Shown here: in pieces, positions 19,201 to 25,578 of the stretch | Layout: every line of letters begins with the position of its first letter | Numbering within the stretch: position 1 is the stretch's first letter | NCBI GenBank assembly: GCA_019637095.1 | Contig: JAHBWG010000008.1 | Coordinates: 1 to 64,000, forward strand | Length of the DNA stretch: 64,000 nucleotides | Reading direction: 5' to 3' | Origin: Sandaracinaceae bacterium | GTDB lineage: Bacteria; Myxococcota_A; Polyangia; Polyangiales; Sandaracinaceae | Program-made: the position numbers and the translations under genes | Notes under the pieces: model-generated | The model's database searches: none | The model's input: the letters and a program-made list of their open reading frames with translations, nothing else | What the model was told of the DNA's origin: nothing

Positions 19201-19587
19201 GTCGAGGATGCCGTCGTTGTTCTGCGTGCTCACCGGCGGCAGCCCGTGGTACGGCAGGTAATAGTTGTAGTCGGGCGACGCGGTCGGCAGCGTCGAGCGC
19301 GACACCGTGCGGCAGTAGTAGTTGGAGTCGCTCCACGTCCCCGTGAGCGACTCGACCATCATGTGCCAGCGGTTGCGCTGGTTGACGCCGGCGGTCGAGC
19401 CCGAGCACGACGGCAACGCCGCGTCCGCGCCGCCGTTCATGCGCTCCATCGACCCCGAGGTGTCGACGAGCAGCATCACGACGGGGCGAATGTTGCGGAT
19501 GTCCGGGTCCGTGACCTGCGCCGCCGCCGGGCCTGCGCCCAGGCCGAGCAGCAGCGTCGCGATCGAGAAGTACAGCGCCCTGTTCAT
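16291..19587 (-). CDS. pilY1: PilY1-like pilus tip protein with vWA domain
   Basis: The last gene of the minor pilin operon encodes about 1,098 residues. I prefer ATG 19587 (GGGAG 7 bases upstream) over ATG 19599. A signal peptide ends at PAAAQ. A vWA domain follows with an intact MIDAS start (DTSGS, about residue 42), with the later TDGQPDEDF strand. The C-terminal half, with VVYVGTNDGILHAF and LGDIYHSSPQAVG, is the beta-propeller typical of PilY1. PilY1 proteins sit at the tip of type IV pili and affect pilus extension, adhesion and surface sensing. In a myxobacterium they would serve social gliding. Confidence 0.92.
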   Translation of the reverse strand: MNRALYFSIATLLLGLGAGPAAAQVTDPDIRNIRPVVMLLVDTSGSMERMNGGADAALPSCSGSTAGVNQRNRWHMMVESLTGTWSDSNYYCRTVSRSTLPTASPDYNYYLPYHGLPPVSTQNNDGILDVYLDRIKFGLMTFDATYTFSDAHPLLVSQTDFMARLADNVSLRGGFSYGEPQPLRYIDCPTTFMVDSGARNESAPGGALVPVATTEADVTATNQSIQTQLMNVRPFGGTPIAAMLADFQYYVDRHPSVTSDDPFSACRPRYALLLTDGQPDEDFRDARFNCEAGGRCPYQRASDYSQSLCRYSSGSGECTGDVDGVFVVAFDVSDAAALAELDRIAALGGTGAALRASDRAELTRRIADVLDRAAPGNTTRSRPAFVSGGSTFQSAGVPQQFEFHAGFRVGDSATPWSGVLERARYLCTDLTPTAEPISSRIQFHEELNRRSAPRRLLTVVTPRAADMDGNIVGTQAAAVPLGASSPSGAVSNQSIRNFDASIDPSYFGIASGSSSDRLARRNHVVEWVNGNTPDRRDARLGDIYHSSPQAVGPPRIDIADESYNLFRQLPQVANRPTVVYVGTNDGILHAFVVEDFTNPITGQTFRAGEELWGFIPPILVQKLEAATTSHQIMLDGTPVIRDVFYRRLPGDTPDGTIYHTVLLMGFRAGAPGYFALDVTDPVNPVFLWQYVGEAPRGRSGSGTPFGYAYGAPALGQVLVDIRGTLQERAIALLPGGSGEIDEDSRRTTGPIGCPARGIGQPPVTSGTTNARSRQRCWSTVGRALSWIDIVTGEVIQTFDSRTFNAPLTGGVALAPGDVGQVAERAFFTDADGVMWAADFSARRTTDWAVRPFHDIFWDSAATVGQPAYNPPVITSDSEGQFVVVQATGDIDRLDAREANRVVSLTEQATYNAAGRATYTTSLNWEIRLRAGEQVTGALELFESNVYFASFESNADTSNACELGVSRIWAVDYLDAGAGPPSGYVDVAGGRFPEGRFERIAGSGVFDQHFRGPLVNELALGVGITQRPTCLSGAEEMDPYIGARYRVGEVTTGQFVLTAQLSGGVADPLTTGAIRTVEETLPMPQSFTTLQSFAGAVDY

Positions 19588-19606
19588 GGTGTCTCCCATC
19601 GCCGCC

Positions 19607-20260
19607 TCACTCCGGGAACGGTCCCATCTCCGCCATCGCTCGCGCGTTGGCCGAGGACTCGTGGTAGCTGCGCACGTCGCCCGCCGAGGTGAAGTCGCTC
19701 GGCGGCGCCGCGCGCCCGCGCGAGGTGAAGTTGATCCGCGCGTACATCATCGGGTTGCGCCCCGATTGATCGCGCCCGGCCTGCAGCCGCTGCGTCCGGT
19801 AGACGTCGGTGCCGTCCACCGTGAAGCTCGGCACGAGGTTGTTGCGCGGCCCGAGCGAGGGCGTGCGCGCGAGGTTGCGCTCGAGCGGCGGGCCGACCAC
19901 GTCGAAGCCGCCGTCGAAGTCCGTCATCTGGATGCGCAGCACGTTCGTCTCGCGGTTGAGCGTCGCGTGCGCGGGGGCGAGCGACGTGTTCGCGCGCACG
20001 CGCGTCCGCGAGTACTGCGTGAACGCGGCGCGCGCGCCGATCGCGTCGACGTACCCGAGCGCCGCGTAGGCGCCGCCCTCCGCGACGTAGTTCGTCTGCA
20101 TCGCGACGCGCGCGTAGCCCGCCGAGCGCATCTCCACCGTCGTCGCGTGCACGGCGAACGTCGCGGTCGCGGTGGTCATGATGAGGACCATCAGCACCAC
20201 GAGCATCGCGGCGCCTTCGCGCGAGGGCCTCGGGAGGGTTCGTCGCTTCGCCATCGCCAT
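19607..20260 (-). CDS. pilX: PilX-like minor pilin
   Basis: The product has 217 residues. The N-terminus has a basic start (MAMAKRRTLPRPSREG), then a long hydrophobic segment (AAMLVVLMVLIMTTATATF), which is the PilX-type form that lacks the usual Glu at position 5. The rest is a polar globular domain. It should be a low-abundance subunit of the priming complex at the pilus tip. The gene overlaps the pilW stop by one base (TGATG), and the pilY1 start lies 19 bases beyond its own stop. Confidence 0.8.
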   Translation of the reverse strand: MAMAKRRTLPRPSREGAAMLVVLMVLIMTTATATFAVHATTVEMRSAGYARVAMQTNYVAEGGAYAALGYVDAIGARAAFTQYSRTRVRANTSLAPAHATLNRETNVLRIQMTDFDGGFDVVGPPLERNLARTPSLGPRNNLVPSFTVDGTDVYRTQRLQAGRDQSGRNPMMYARINFTSRGRAAPPSDFTSAGDVRSYHESSANARAMAEMGPFPE

Positions 20261-21474
20261 CACGTCCCCGGCAAGAGGTTGGGGGTCTGGACCTCGGTCA
20301 CGAGCTGGCGCACGCGCGCCGCGCCGTCGCGATCCGGGAACACCTGGAAACGGTTGAGCGGCATCGTCGCGGGGCGACCGCCGCCGTACGTCCACGGGAA
20401 GCGCGGGTCCTGCTCCGGCGTGCGCGCCGCGAGCGAGACCAGCAGGCTGCGCACCTGCCACGGCGTCGCCTGGATCGCGTTCTGCGTCGCCGGCCCCTGG
20501 ACCGGGACGATGTTGGGCGGCAGACCGAGCGCGACCGTCGTGTTGACGTAAGCGTCGACGTTGAAGTCGACCGCGTACTCCAGCACCACGCGGCGCGAGA
20601 GCACCGCGCCGTTGCTCATGTCGAGCTCCTCTCGCACGAGCTGCGTGTTCGGCCCGACCACCTCGTTGGAGCGCGCCGCGAGGTTCGAGTCCGCCGGCGC
20701 GAGCTGGATCGAGTACTGCACCTCGCTGAGCGGCGTGACGAGCGTCCCGCGGCCGAGCCCCGACAGGCACGGGTTGTCCGCGCCGAGCCCGGGCGAGATC
20801 GTCACCGTCGCCGTGTTGCCCGTCGAGTCGATCGTCGCGTTGACGACGCGCGCGAAGATGTGCCAGCCGAACGCGGTCTCGAGGTGCAGCATGCGGCCGG
20901 CGCGGAACGTGTCGTCGAAGCGCTGCGTGTCGGCGACGGCGGCGCCGCCGCGCGTCGTGGTGAAGCTGCGGCGGAAGCCGAGCCAGTCCTCTTGCAGGTG
21001 CAGCACGTTGCCGGCCGCGCTCACCGAGTCGATCAGGTACTGATCACTGGTCGCGTAGTTGCCGATGAGCCGCAGCCGGTCCGCGCTGACGCCGTTGCGC
21101 CCGCGCTGCACCGCGTTGAGCGCCGCGTTGCCGTCCGAGTCGTCGTTGGCCAGCCACACCGCGGGCACCTCGCGAGGCAGCGCCGGCGTCGGGCACACCC
21201 GCACGAACGGCGAGCGGTTGCTCGGCACGTGCATGTAGCCCGCGCGCTGGATGTCGCGCGTGAGCCTCGACATCGCCATGCGCACCGCGCGCTGCGTCAC
21301 GCCGATGCGCTGCTGCTCCTGGAAGTGGCGCGAGCTCGCGCCGCCGATGCTGAAGACGGCGGCGACGACCAGCGCGCCGATCACCAGCGCGACCATCATC
21401 TCGACGAGCGTGAAGCCCGCCGCGCGGCCGAGCCGCCTCGAGCGTCGCGCGCGCGTCACGGCGTCGGAGTCCAT
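20260..21474 (-). CDS. pilW: PilW-like minor pilin
   Basis: The product has 404 residues. A basic leader ends in AAGFTLVEMM, the type IV prepilin peptidase site, with Glu at +5 and a following hydrophobic helix (ALVIGALVVAAVFSIGG). The large C-terminal domain of about 370 residues is beta-rich with few charges. ATG 21474 was chosen because it places the cleavage site about 25 residues in. It overlaps the pilV gene by 19 bases. The size and order fimT-pilV-pilW-pilX-pilY1 match the minor pilin clusters of type IVa pili. Confidence 0.85.
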   Translation of the reverse strand: MDSDAVTRARRSRRLGRAAGFTLVEMMVALVIGALVVAAVFSIGGASSRHFQEQQRIGVTQRAVRMAMSRLTRDIQRAGYMHVPSNRSPFVRVCPTPALPREVPAVWLANDDSDGNAALNAVQRGRNGVSADRLRLIGNYATSDQYLIDSVSAAGNVLHLQEDWLGFRRSFTTTRGGAAVADTQRFDDTFRAGRMLHLETAFGWHIFARVVNATIDSTGNTATVTISPGLGADNPCLSGLGRGTLVTPLSEVQYSIQLAPADSNLAARSNEVVGPNTQLVREELDMSNGAVLSRRVVLEYAVDFNVDAYVNTTVALGLPPNIVPVQGPATQNAIQATPWQVRSLLVSLAARTPEQDPRFPWTYGGGRPATMPLNRFQVFPDRDGAARVRQLVTEVQTPNLLPGT

Positions 21475-22067
21475 CGAATCACCGTCGACGCGTACGCCAT
21501 GCGCACGCGCCAGTCGTTCGTCAGCGTCTCGGGGTCGAGGCCGGGCGCGCACTGCCCGAGCGCGGCGCGGCTGAGGTCGGTGCCGATCCCGCCCTCGCGG
21601 CGCAGCCACCACACGCGCACGTCCGCGCGCATCGAGCGGCCGACGTAGAGCCACGTGAGCCGCGTGTTCGTGCAGAAGTGCATCTCGGTCGTGATCGCCG
21701 TGTCGCGGCCGTAGTAGTCGAAGTTCGCGCGGTCGGGCCCGACCGCCGGCGGCACCGGCACCACCCACGCCGCCGGCGTGCCCGGGTTGGGCACCGTCTG
21801 CAGGTACGTCGTGCGCGAGAGGATCACCGGGTTGAGCGAGCGCGAGCTCGCGGTCCAGTTGGTCGCGTCGCGGCGGAGCCGCTCGAGCCAGCGCTGCGCG
21901 AGCTGCGTGCCCGTCGCCATCTCGCGCGCCTCCATGTTGCCGCGCGTCGAGGCCTGCACCATCGCCATGATCCCGACGGCGCCGGCGGTCAGCACGCCGA
22001 GCGCCATCATCACCTCGATGAGCGTGTAGCCCGCGTTGCGGCGGGACCGCCTGCGGCGCGCGCTCAT
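21456..22067 (-). CDS. pilV: PilV-like minor pilin
   Basis: The product has 203 residues. The leader MSARRRRSRRNAG is followed by YTLIEVMMALGVLTAGAVGI, a standard prepilin cleavage site and helix. A short polar domain with two Cys residues (MHFCTNTRL and LGQCAPGL) follows and may hold a disulfide. The start ATG 22067 overlaps the fimT stop by 4 bases. It should enter the minor pilin priming complex with the FimT, PilW and PilX homologues beside it. Confidence 0.85.
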   Translation of the reverse strand: MSARRRRSRRNAGYTLIEVMMALGVLTAGAVGIMAMVQASTRGNMEAREMATGTQLAQRWLERLRRDATNWTASSRSLNPVILSRTTYLQTVPNPGTPAAWVVPVPPAVGPDRANFDYYGRDTAITTEMHFCTNTRLTWLYVGRSMRADVRVWWLRREGGIGTDLSRAALGQCAPGLDPETLTNDWRVRMAYASTVIRWTPTP

Positions 22068-22678
22068 CGCCGGATCCTCGGGCCCGCGCCGAACGGGAAG
22101 ACCACGAAGCGGTCCACGCCCTCCGGCGTGTTCTCCAGGAGCCGCTGCACGCGGAACTGCACCGCGTCGATCCCCGCGGGCGGGTTGGTGCCCCACAGCC
22201 CGCCGGCGCCCGCGTAGAAGTTGTCGCCGTTCGGCTGGAAGCAGATCGCCCCCGCGTTCGCGCCCTCGAGCCGCAGCCGCACCCGATGCGTCGGGTACGC
22301 GTACGCGCCCATGTCGAGCGACTCGATGCAGCTCGGGTTCCCCGCGCACGTCCCGGTGATGATCGTCGCCCAGTCGTTGGCGCTGCACCGATCGGCGCGC
22401 CCGCGCCACAGCTCCAGCCGCCCGTGGTTGCCGCCGGGCCCGCTCGAGTCCTCCGTGAACGTCATCACGTGCGCCCGCCCGTAGCCGATCGCCTCCGAGC
22501 GCCCCCGCGCCCCGATCCGCACCACCGCGTGCGCCGCCTCCGTCGCGCGTCGGTTCGCCATCGCGCTCATCGCCGCCGGCGCCGCGAGCGCCGTCCCGAT
22601 GGCGATCACCGCCACCACCGCCAGCGCCTCCACGAGCGTGAACCCGGCCTCTCCTCGACGTGTCTGTGAACGACGCAT
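22064..22678 (-). CDS. fimT: FimT/GspH-type minor pseudopilin
   Basis: This is the first gene of the minor pilin operon. ATG 22678 has AAAGGTG about 9 bases upstream and gives a leader with 13 residues before FTLVEALAVVAVIAIGTALA. An upstream in-frame ATG at 22741 would only lengthen the leader and has a weak ribosome site. The product has 204 residues with a beta-rich C-terminal domain. FimT/GspH subunits help start pilus or pseudopilus assembly. The gene lies nearly 190 bases from the divergent tRNA-Leu. Confidence 0.85.
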   Translation of the reverse strand: MRRSQTRRGEAGFTLVEALAVVAVIAIGTALAAPAAMSAMANRRATEAAHAVVRIGARGRSEAIGYGRAHVMTFTEDSSGPGGNHGRLELWRGRADRCSANDWATIITGTCAGNPSCIESLDMGAYAYPTHRVRLRLEGANAGAICFQPNGDNFYAGAGGLWGTNPPAGIDAVQFRVQRLLENTPEGVDRFVVFPFGAGPRIRR

Positions 22679-22866
22679 GGGACCGGCACCTTTGTCTGCA
22701 AGCGCCAGGCCGCCGGATCGCGATCCGATATACATAGTCATTTCCAGTAGTTGACGATGCCGGTGAGCCCGCAGCACCGCATCTCGTGCGTGGAGTATGA
22801 AATGTTTTCCGGGTCTTCCCCCAGTCCTTGACAGCCGGACTCGCGCACCGTATCCCACCCTGCCGC

Positions 22867-22950
22867 GCGGAAGTGGCGGAACTGGCAGACGCGCTGGATT
22901 CAGGTTCCAGTGGCCGAAAGGTCGTGGAGGTTCGAGTCCTCTCTTCCGCA
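22867..22950 (+). tRNA. tRNA-Leu (anticodon CAG)
   Basis: The acceptor arms GCGGAAG (22867-22873) and CTTCCGC (22943-22949) pair fully, and A22950 is the discriminator base. The anticodon arm is CTGGA-TTCAGGT-TCCAG, which gives anticodon CAG. The variable region is long (a class II tRNA) and the T-arm carries GTTCGAGTC. CCA is not encoded. Its 3' end faces the seven-gene operon, so it is a candidate integration site. Confidence 0.95.
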
Positions 22951-22960
22951 AAAACGAAGG

Positions 22961-22998
22961 ATCCCGGGTAGTTGCGAGAAATCGCAGCCACCCGGGAT
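22961..22998 (+). terminator. Hairpin after tRNA-Leu (GAAA tetraloop)
   Basis: A 9-bp outer stem (ATCCCGGGT at 22961-22969 with ACCCGGGAT at 22990-22998) encloses a 3-by-3 internal loop. Inside is a 5-bp stem (TGCGA/TCGCA) capped by GAAA, a GNRA-type loop. It begins 10 bases after the tRNA. No T-run follows, so it may end transcription weakly or protect the 3' end of the tRNA precursor. A hairpin of the same architecture lies at 39746-39787. Confidence 0.7.
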
Positions 22999-23130
22999 TC
23001 GGCGTTTGGGGCCTCGGAGCGATGGCGTGTAGCCGGTATGCATCCGTTGTTCGGTCGAGGCGGCGGTGCGTCTCTGATCTAAGGGCGCACGTGACACGCC
23101 GGTGCCAGGTGATCGCGTCCTCCCGATCGG

Positions 23131-24018
23131 TCAGGCGAAACCCGCGACGAAGCGCCGGGGCAGCCGGAGCCGGTCTTGGCCGCCCGAGACGGTTCCGACC
23201 TCGCAGGTGACGGCCGAGATCGCGTGCGCTGCGACCTTCGCGGCAACGCGGTCGTCGAAGGCGCCGTCCGGATAGGCGAACGTCGCGGGTTGCCCCAGCG
23301 GCGAGAGGACGGCGATGGACTCGCTCACCTCACGGTGCAGCGCATCATCGGGCAACAGCGTGAGGCGGGGATGCGTGAGCGAATGCGCGCCGACCCGCAT
23401 GCCGCTATCGGCGAGCCGCTGCCAGTCGCCGGGCGCGAGGTAGAGCTGAGCGGCGAGGTCCGCGGGGAGTTCACACTCTGCCGAGGCCGCGAGCTCGCGC
23501 AGCATCGCGGCCTGATCTGCGGCGCTCGCGCCCAGGAGCGCACGCTTCGCGCTGCCGACCACCCACGCGAGCTTGGCCTCGCGCGTATCGCAGCGGGCCA
23601 CGAAGGCGTTGCCGCCAGGGAGCCGCACGCGAAGCTCGGGCCGCTGCGCGTGATCGAGGGTCCAGTACCAGGCATCGACGACGGCGACCTGCCGGCCCCC
23701 GCCGTGGATGTCGGTCATCAAATAGAACGTCGCGCTCATCCCGCGCGCTCGCAGCAGCGGCACCACGACGTCGAGGTGCTCGCGGTAGCCATCGTCAAAC
23801 GTCAGCACGACGCCGGGTGGCGGCGCGACACCGGCAAGCAGTGCGTTCTCGACCGCGCCGAGCGGGACGACGGCGGGAGCGGCGTCGAGTTCGTGCTCGA
23901 GTTCCGCAGGCGTGAGCGCGGTCCCGCGAAGCCGGTAGCTGCTCGGCAGGCCGAACGCAGTGGGCTCATCCGGCACGACGCGGTGGAACATCAGGATGGT
24001 CGTCGAGTCAGAACCCAC
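23131..24018 (-). CDS. Polysaccharide deacetylase (NodB-like)
   Basis: The last gene of the seven-gene operon encodes about 295 residues. NodB motifs are present: MFHRVV near the start, TFDDGY (metal-binding Asp pair), HSLTHPRL (two metal-binding His) and FAYPDG. There is no signal peptide, so it acts in the cytoplasm, perhaps on a sugar-containing intermediate. GTG 24018 was chosen because GAGG lies 6 bases upstream; it overlaps the LOG gene by 11 bases. Family members remove N-acetyl groups from amino sugars. The substrate here is not known. Confidence 0.85.
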   Translation of the reverse strand: MGSDSTTILMFHRVVPDEPTAFGLPSSYRLRGTALTPAELEHELDAAPAVVPLGAVENALLAGVAPPPGVVLTFDDGYREHLDVVVPLLRARGMSATFYLMTDIHGGGRQVAVVDAWYWTLDHAQRPELRVRLPGGNAFVARCDTREAKLAWVVGSAKRALLGASAADQAAMLRELAASAECELPADLAAQLYLAPGDWQRLADSGMRVGAHSLTHPRLTLLPDDALHREVSESIAVLSPLGQPATFAYPDGAFDDRVAAKVAAHAISAVTCEVGTVSGGQDRLRLPRRFVAGFA

Positions 24019-24559
24019 GGCTCGCCTCGCGACTCCCGGCCAGCGAGACAGCCAGCGCGACCGCGGCCTCCGCCGACTCGGCGCGGTGGAGCAGGTCTTC
24101 GCGCCGGTGGTCGAGCCTCTCCCCTGCGAGTCGAGCGCTCCACCCCTCGCCGAGATCGACGGCGACGATGGGCCTGCCGTGGTGCCACGCATGGGCGATC
24201 TCGCTGAGCGTGCCCGAGCCGCCGCCCACCGCGATCACCACGTCGGACATCGCGACGACGATGATGTTGCGGGCATGGTTCATCCCCGTCGGTACGACCA
24301 CGTCGACGAACGGGTTTGCGTCCGCGGCCACGAGCCCAGGCAGCACCCCGATCACACATCCGTCCGTCCAGGCTCGAGATGATCGCGCACCTCGTGAGGC
24401 CGCGGTCATCACACCTCCGAGGCCGCCCGTGACCACGCGGAAGCCGGCATCCACGAGCCCCCGGCCAACGTCTTCGGCGGCAGCGAGCACCGCGGCGGAC
24501 GCGCTGTTCGCACCGACGACGGCCGCAACGCGACGGCGGGGCTGGTGGCTCGTGCTCAT
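24008..24559 (-). CDS. LOG-family/TIGR00725-type Rossmann protein
   Basis: The product has 183 residues with a Rossmann-like start (VAAVVGANSAS), TGGLGGVM and the signature GGGSGTLSEI, which corresponds to the PGGxGTxxE motif of the lysine decarboxylase-like (LOG) superfamily. LOG enzymes release sugar phosphate from nucleotides. TIGR00725 relatives have no firm function, and their usual Arg-Glu pair is replaced in part here (NHARN). The gene overlaps its upstream neighbour by 4 bases and the deacetylase by 11. It may process a nucleotide-linked intermediate in this pathway. Confidence 0.8.
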   Translation of the reverse strand: MSTSHQPRRRVAAVVGANSASAAVLAAAEDVGRGLVDAGFRVVTGGLGGVMTAASRGARSSRAWTDGCVIGVLPGLVAADANPFVDVVVPTGMNHARNIIVVAMSDVVIAVGGGSGTLSEIAHAWHHGRPIVAVDLGEGWSARLAGERLDHRREDLLHRAESAEAAVALAVSLAGSREASRGF

Positions 24560-25578
24560 GCCGAGTCCTCGAGCGGGATGATGCTGTACAGCTTGCTGTG
24601 GCGCTCTCGGTCGGTGAGCTCGACGCGCGCAAGGAGCCGACCATCGTGCCGATCGAGAAGGAGCACGCTCGTCTCGCTTCCGTCCGGATCGTGATCAGCC
24701 CATCGATGGCGAGGTAGCCGCTCGCGACGCACCTCGGTCAGACCGACGAGCAGGTGGTCACCGCGAACGGCGAGCCCGCGACACCAGCCACGGCGTCCGG
24801 TGTCGAACACCTGGAGCTGACTCCGAACGGAGAACGTCGTCGCGTCCAGCTCGATCACCGCCCCGTCGATCGCGGTGAGCCAGAACGAGGCGCCGTCGAC
24901 CACACCGTCGTGGACGAACGCGCCCGGACGCCGCCAGAGGAGCTCGAACTTGCCGATCTCGCGCAGCGAGCCGTCGGCAAAGCAGGTCGCGATCATGCGG
25001 TCGCCATCGCTCGTGACGTGGTTCACGTGCAGATGATCGCGGACCTTGCGCTGGTGGAAAGGCGCCGCGAGGTCGCAGGAGTAGTAGGCGTCGCCGGCTG
25101 CCGCAGGCCACGCAGTCGGTGCCGACCCGGTCCAGCCCGCGTCGAGCACGCCGGCCCAACGGTCAGGCGGTTCGCTCCCACTCATGCGCCACGCAGTGGT
25201 CCATCCGGGGATCAGCGCGTGACTGCCGACGAACACGCCATCGAGACCGAACACGTCGACCGAGCCGAGCCCGGTGTTCGAGACGACCAGCCGCTCGCCG
25301 AGGACGGAGACATGGTGCAGGTCGTTCATGCAGGGCTGGTGCAGGACCCCAGTCACGTTCGCACGAGCGAGGTCGATGCGCACGATCGCCGCGTGCGCGG
25401 CGGCGTACAACGTATCGTCGTGAAGGCTCGCCCCTGCTAGCCCTTTCGCCGGAAGGCGCAGATGAGCGGGGGGCTGCCAGCGGAGGAGCACGTCCGAGCG
25501 ACCAGACGCGAGGTCGACCAGCCAGACGATTCCATCGCCGCAGTCGTCGAAGTAGCCGCCGGTCACGAGCGCCTTCAC
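24556..25578 (-). CDS. Beta-propeller-like protein (TIGR03032/DUF4915-like)
   Basis: The product has 340 residues, no signal peptide and a pattern of repeated beta-strand blades (VWLVDLASG, IVRIDLARANV, LVVSNTGLGSVDVFGLDG, AVIELDATTFSV, VLLLDRHDGRLLARVEL). The fold is probably a six- or seven-bladed propeller, resembling the uncharacterised TIGR03032-type proteins that occur in biosynthetic loci. No catalytic motif is clear, though WCRGLAV and NDLHHVS could line a pocket. It overlaps both neighbours by 4 bases, so it belongs to the pathway. Confidence 0.65.
   Translation of the reverse strand: MKALVTGGYFDDCGDGIVWLVDLASGRSDVLLRWQPPAHLRLPAKGLAGASLHDDTLYAAAHAAIVRIDLARANVTGVLHQPCMNDLHHVSVLGERLVVSNTGLGSVDVFGLDGVFVGSHALIPGWTTAWRMSGSEPPDRWAGVLDAGWTGSAPTAWPAAAGDAYYSCDLAAPFHQRKVRDHLHVNHVTSDGDRMIATCFADGSLREIGKFELLWRRPGAFVHDGVVDGASFWLTAIDGAVIELDATTFSVRSQLQVFDTGRRGWCRGLAVRGDHLLVGLTEVRRERLPRHRWADHDPDGSETSVLLLDRHDGRLLARVELTDRERHSKLYSIIPLEDSA

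Noticed and set aside
22741-22860. Possible sigma-54 site or strong promoter before the minor pilin operon
   Set aside because: TGGC and TTGC are present but with the wrong spacing for -24/-12, and no convincing -35/-10 pair could be fixed.
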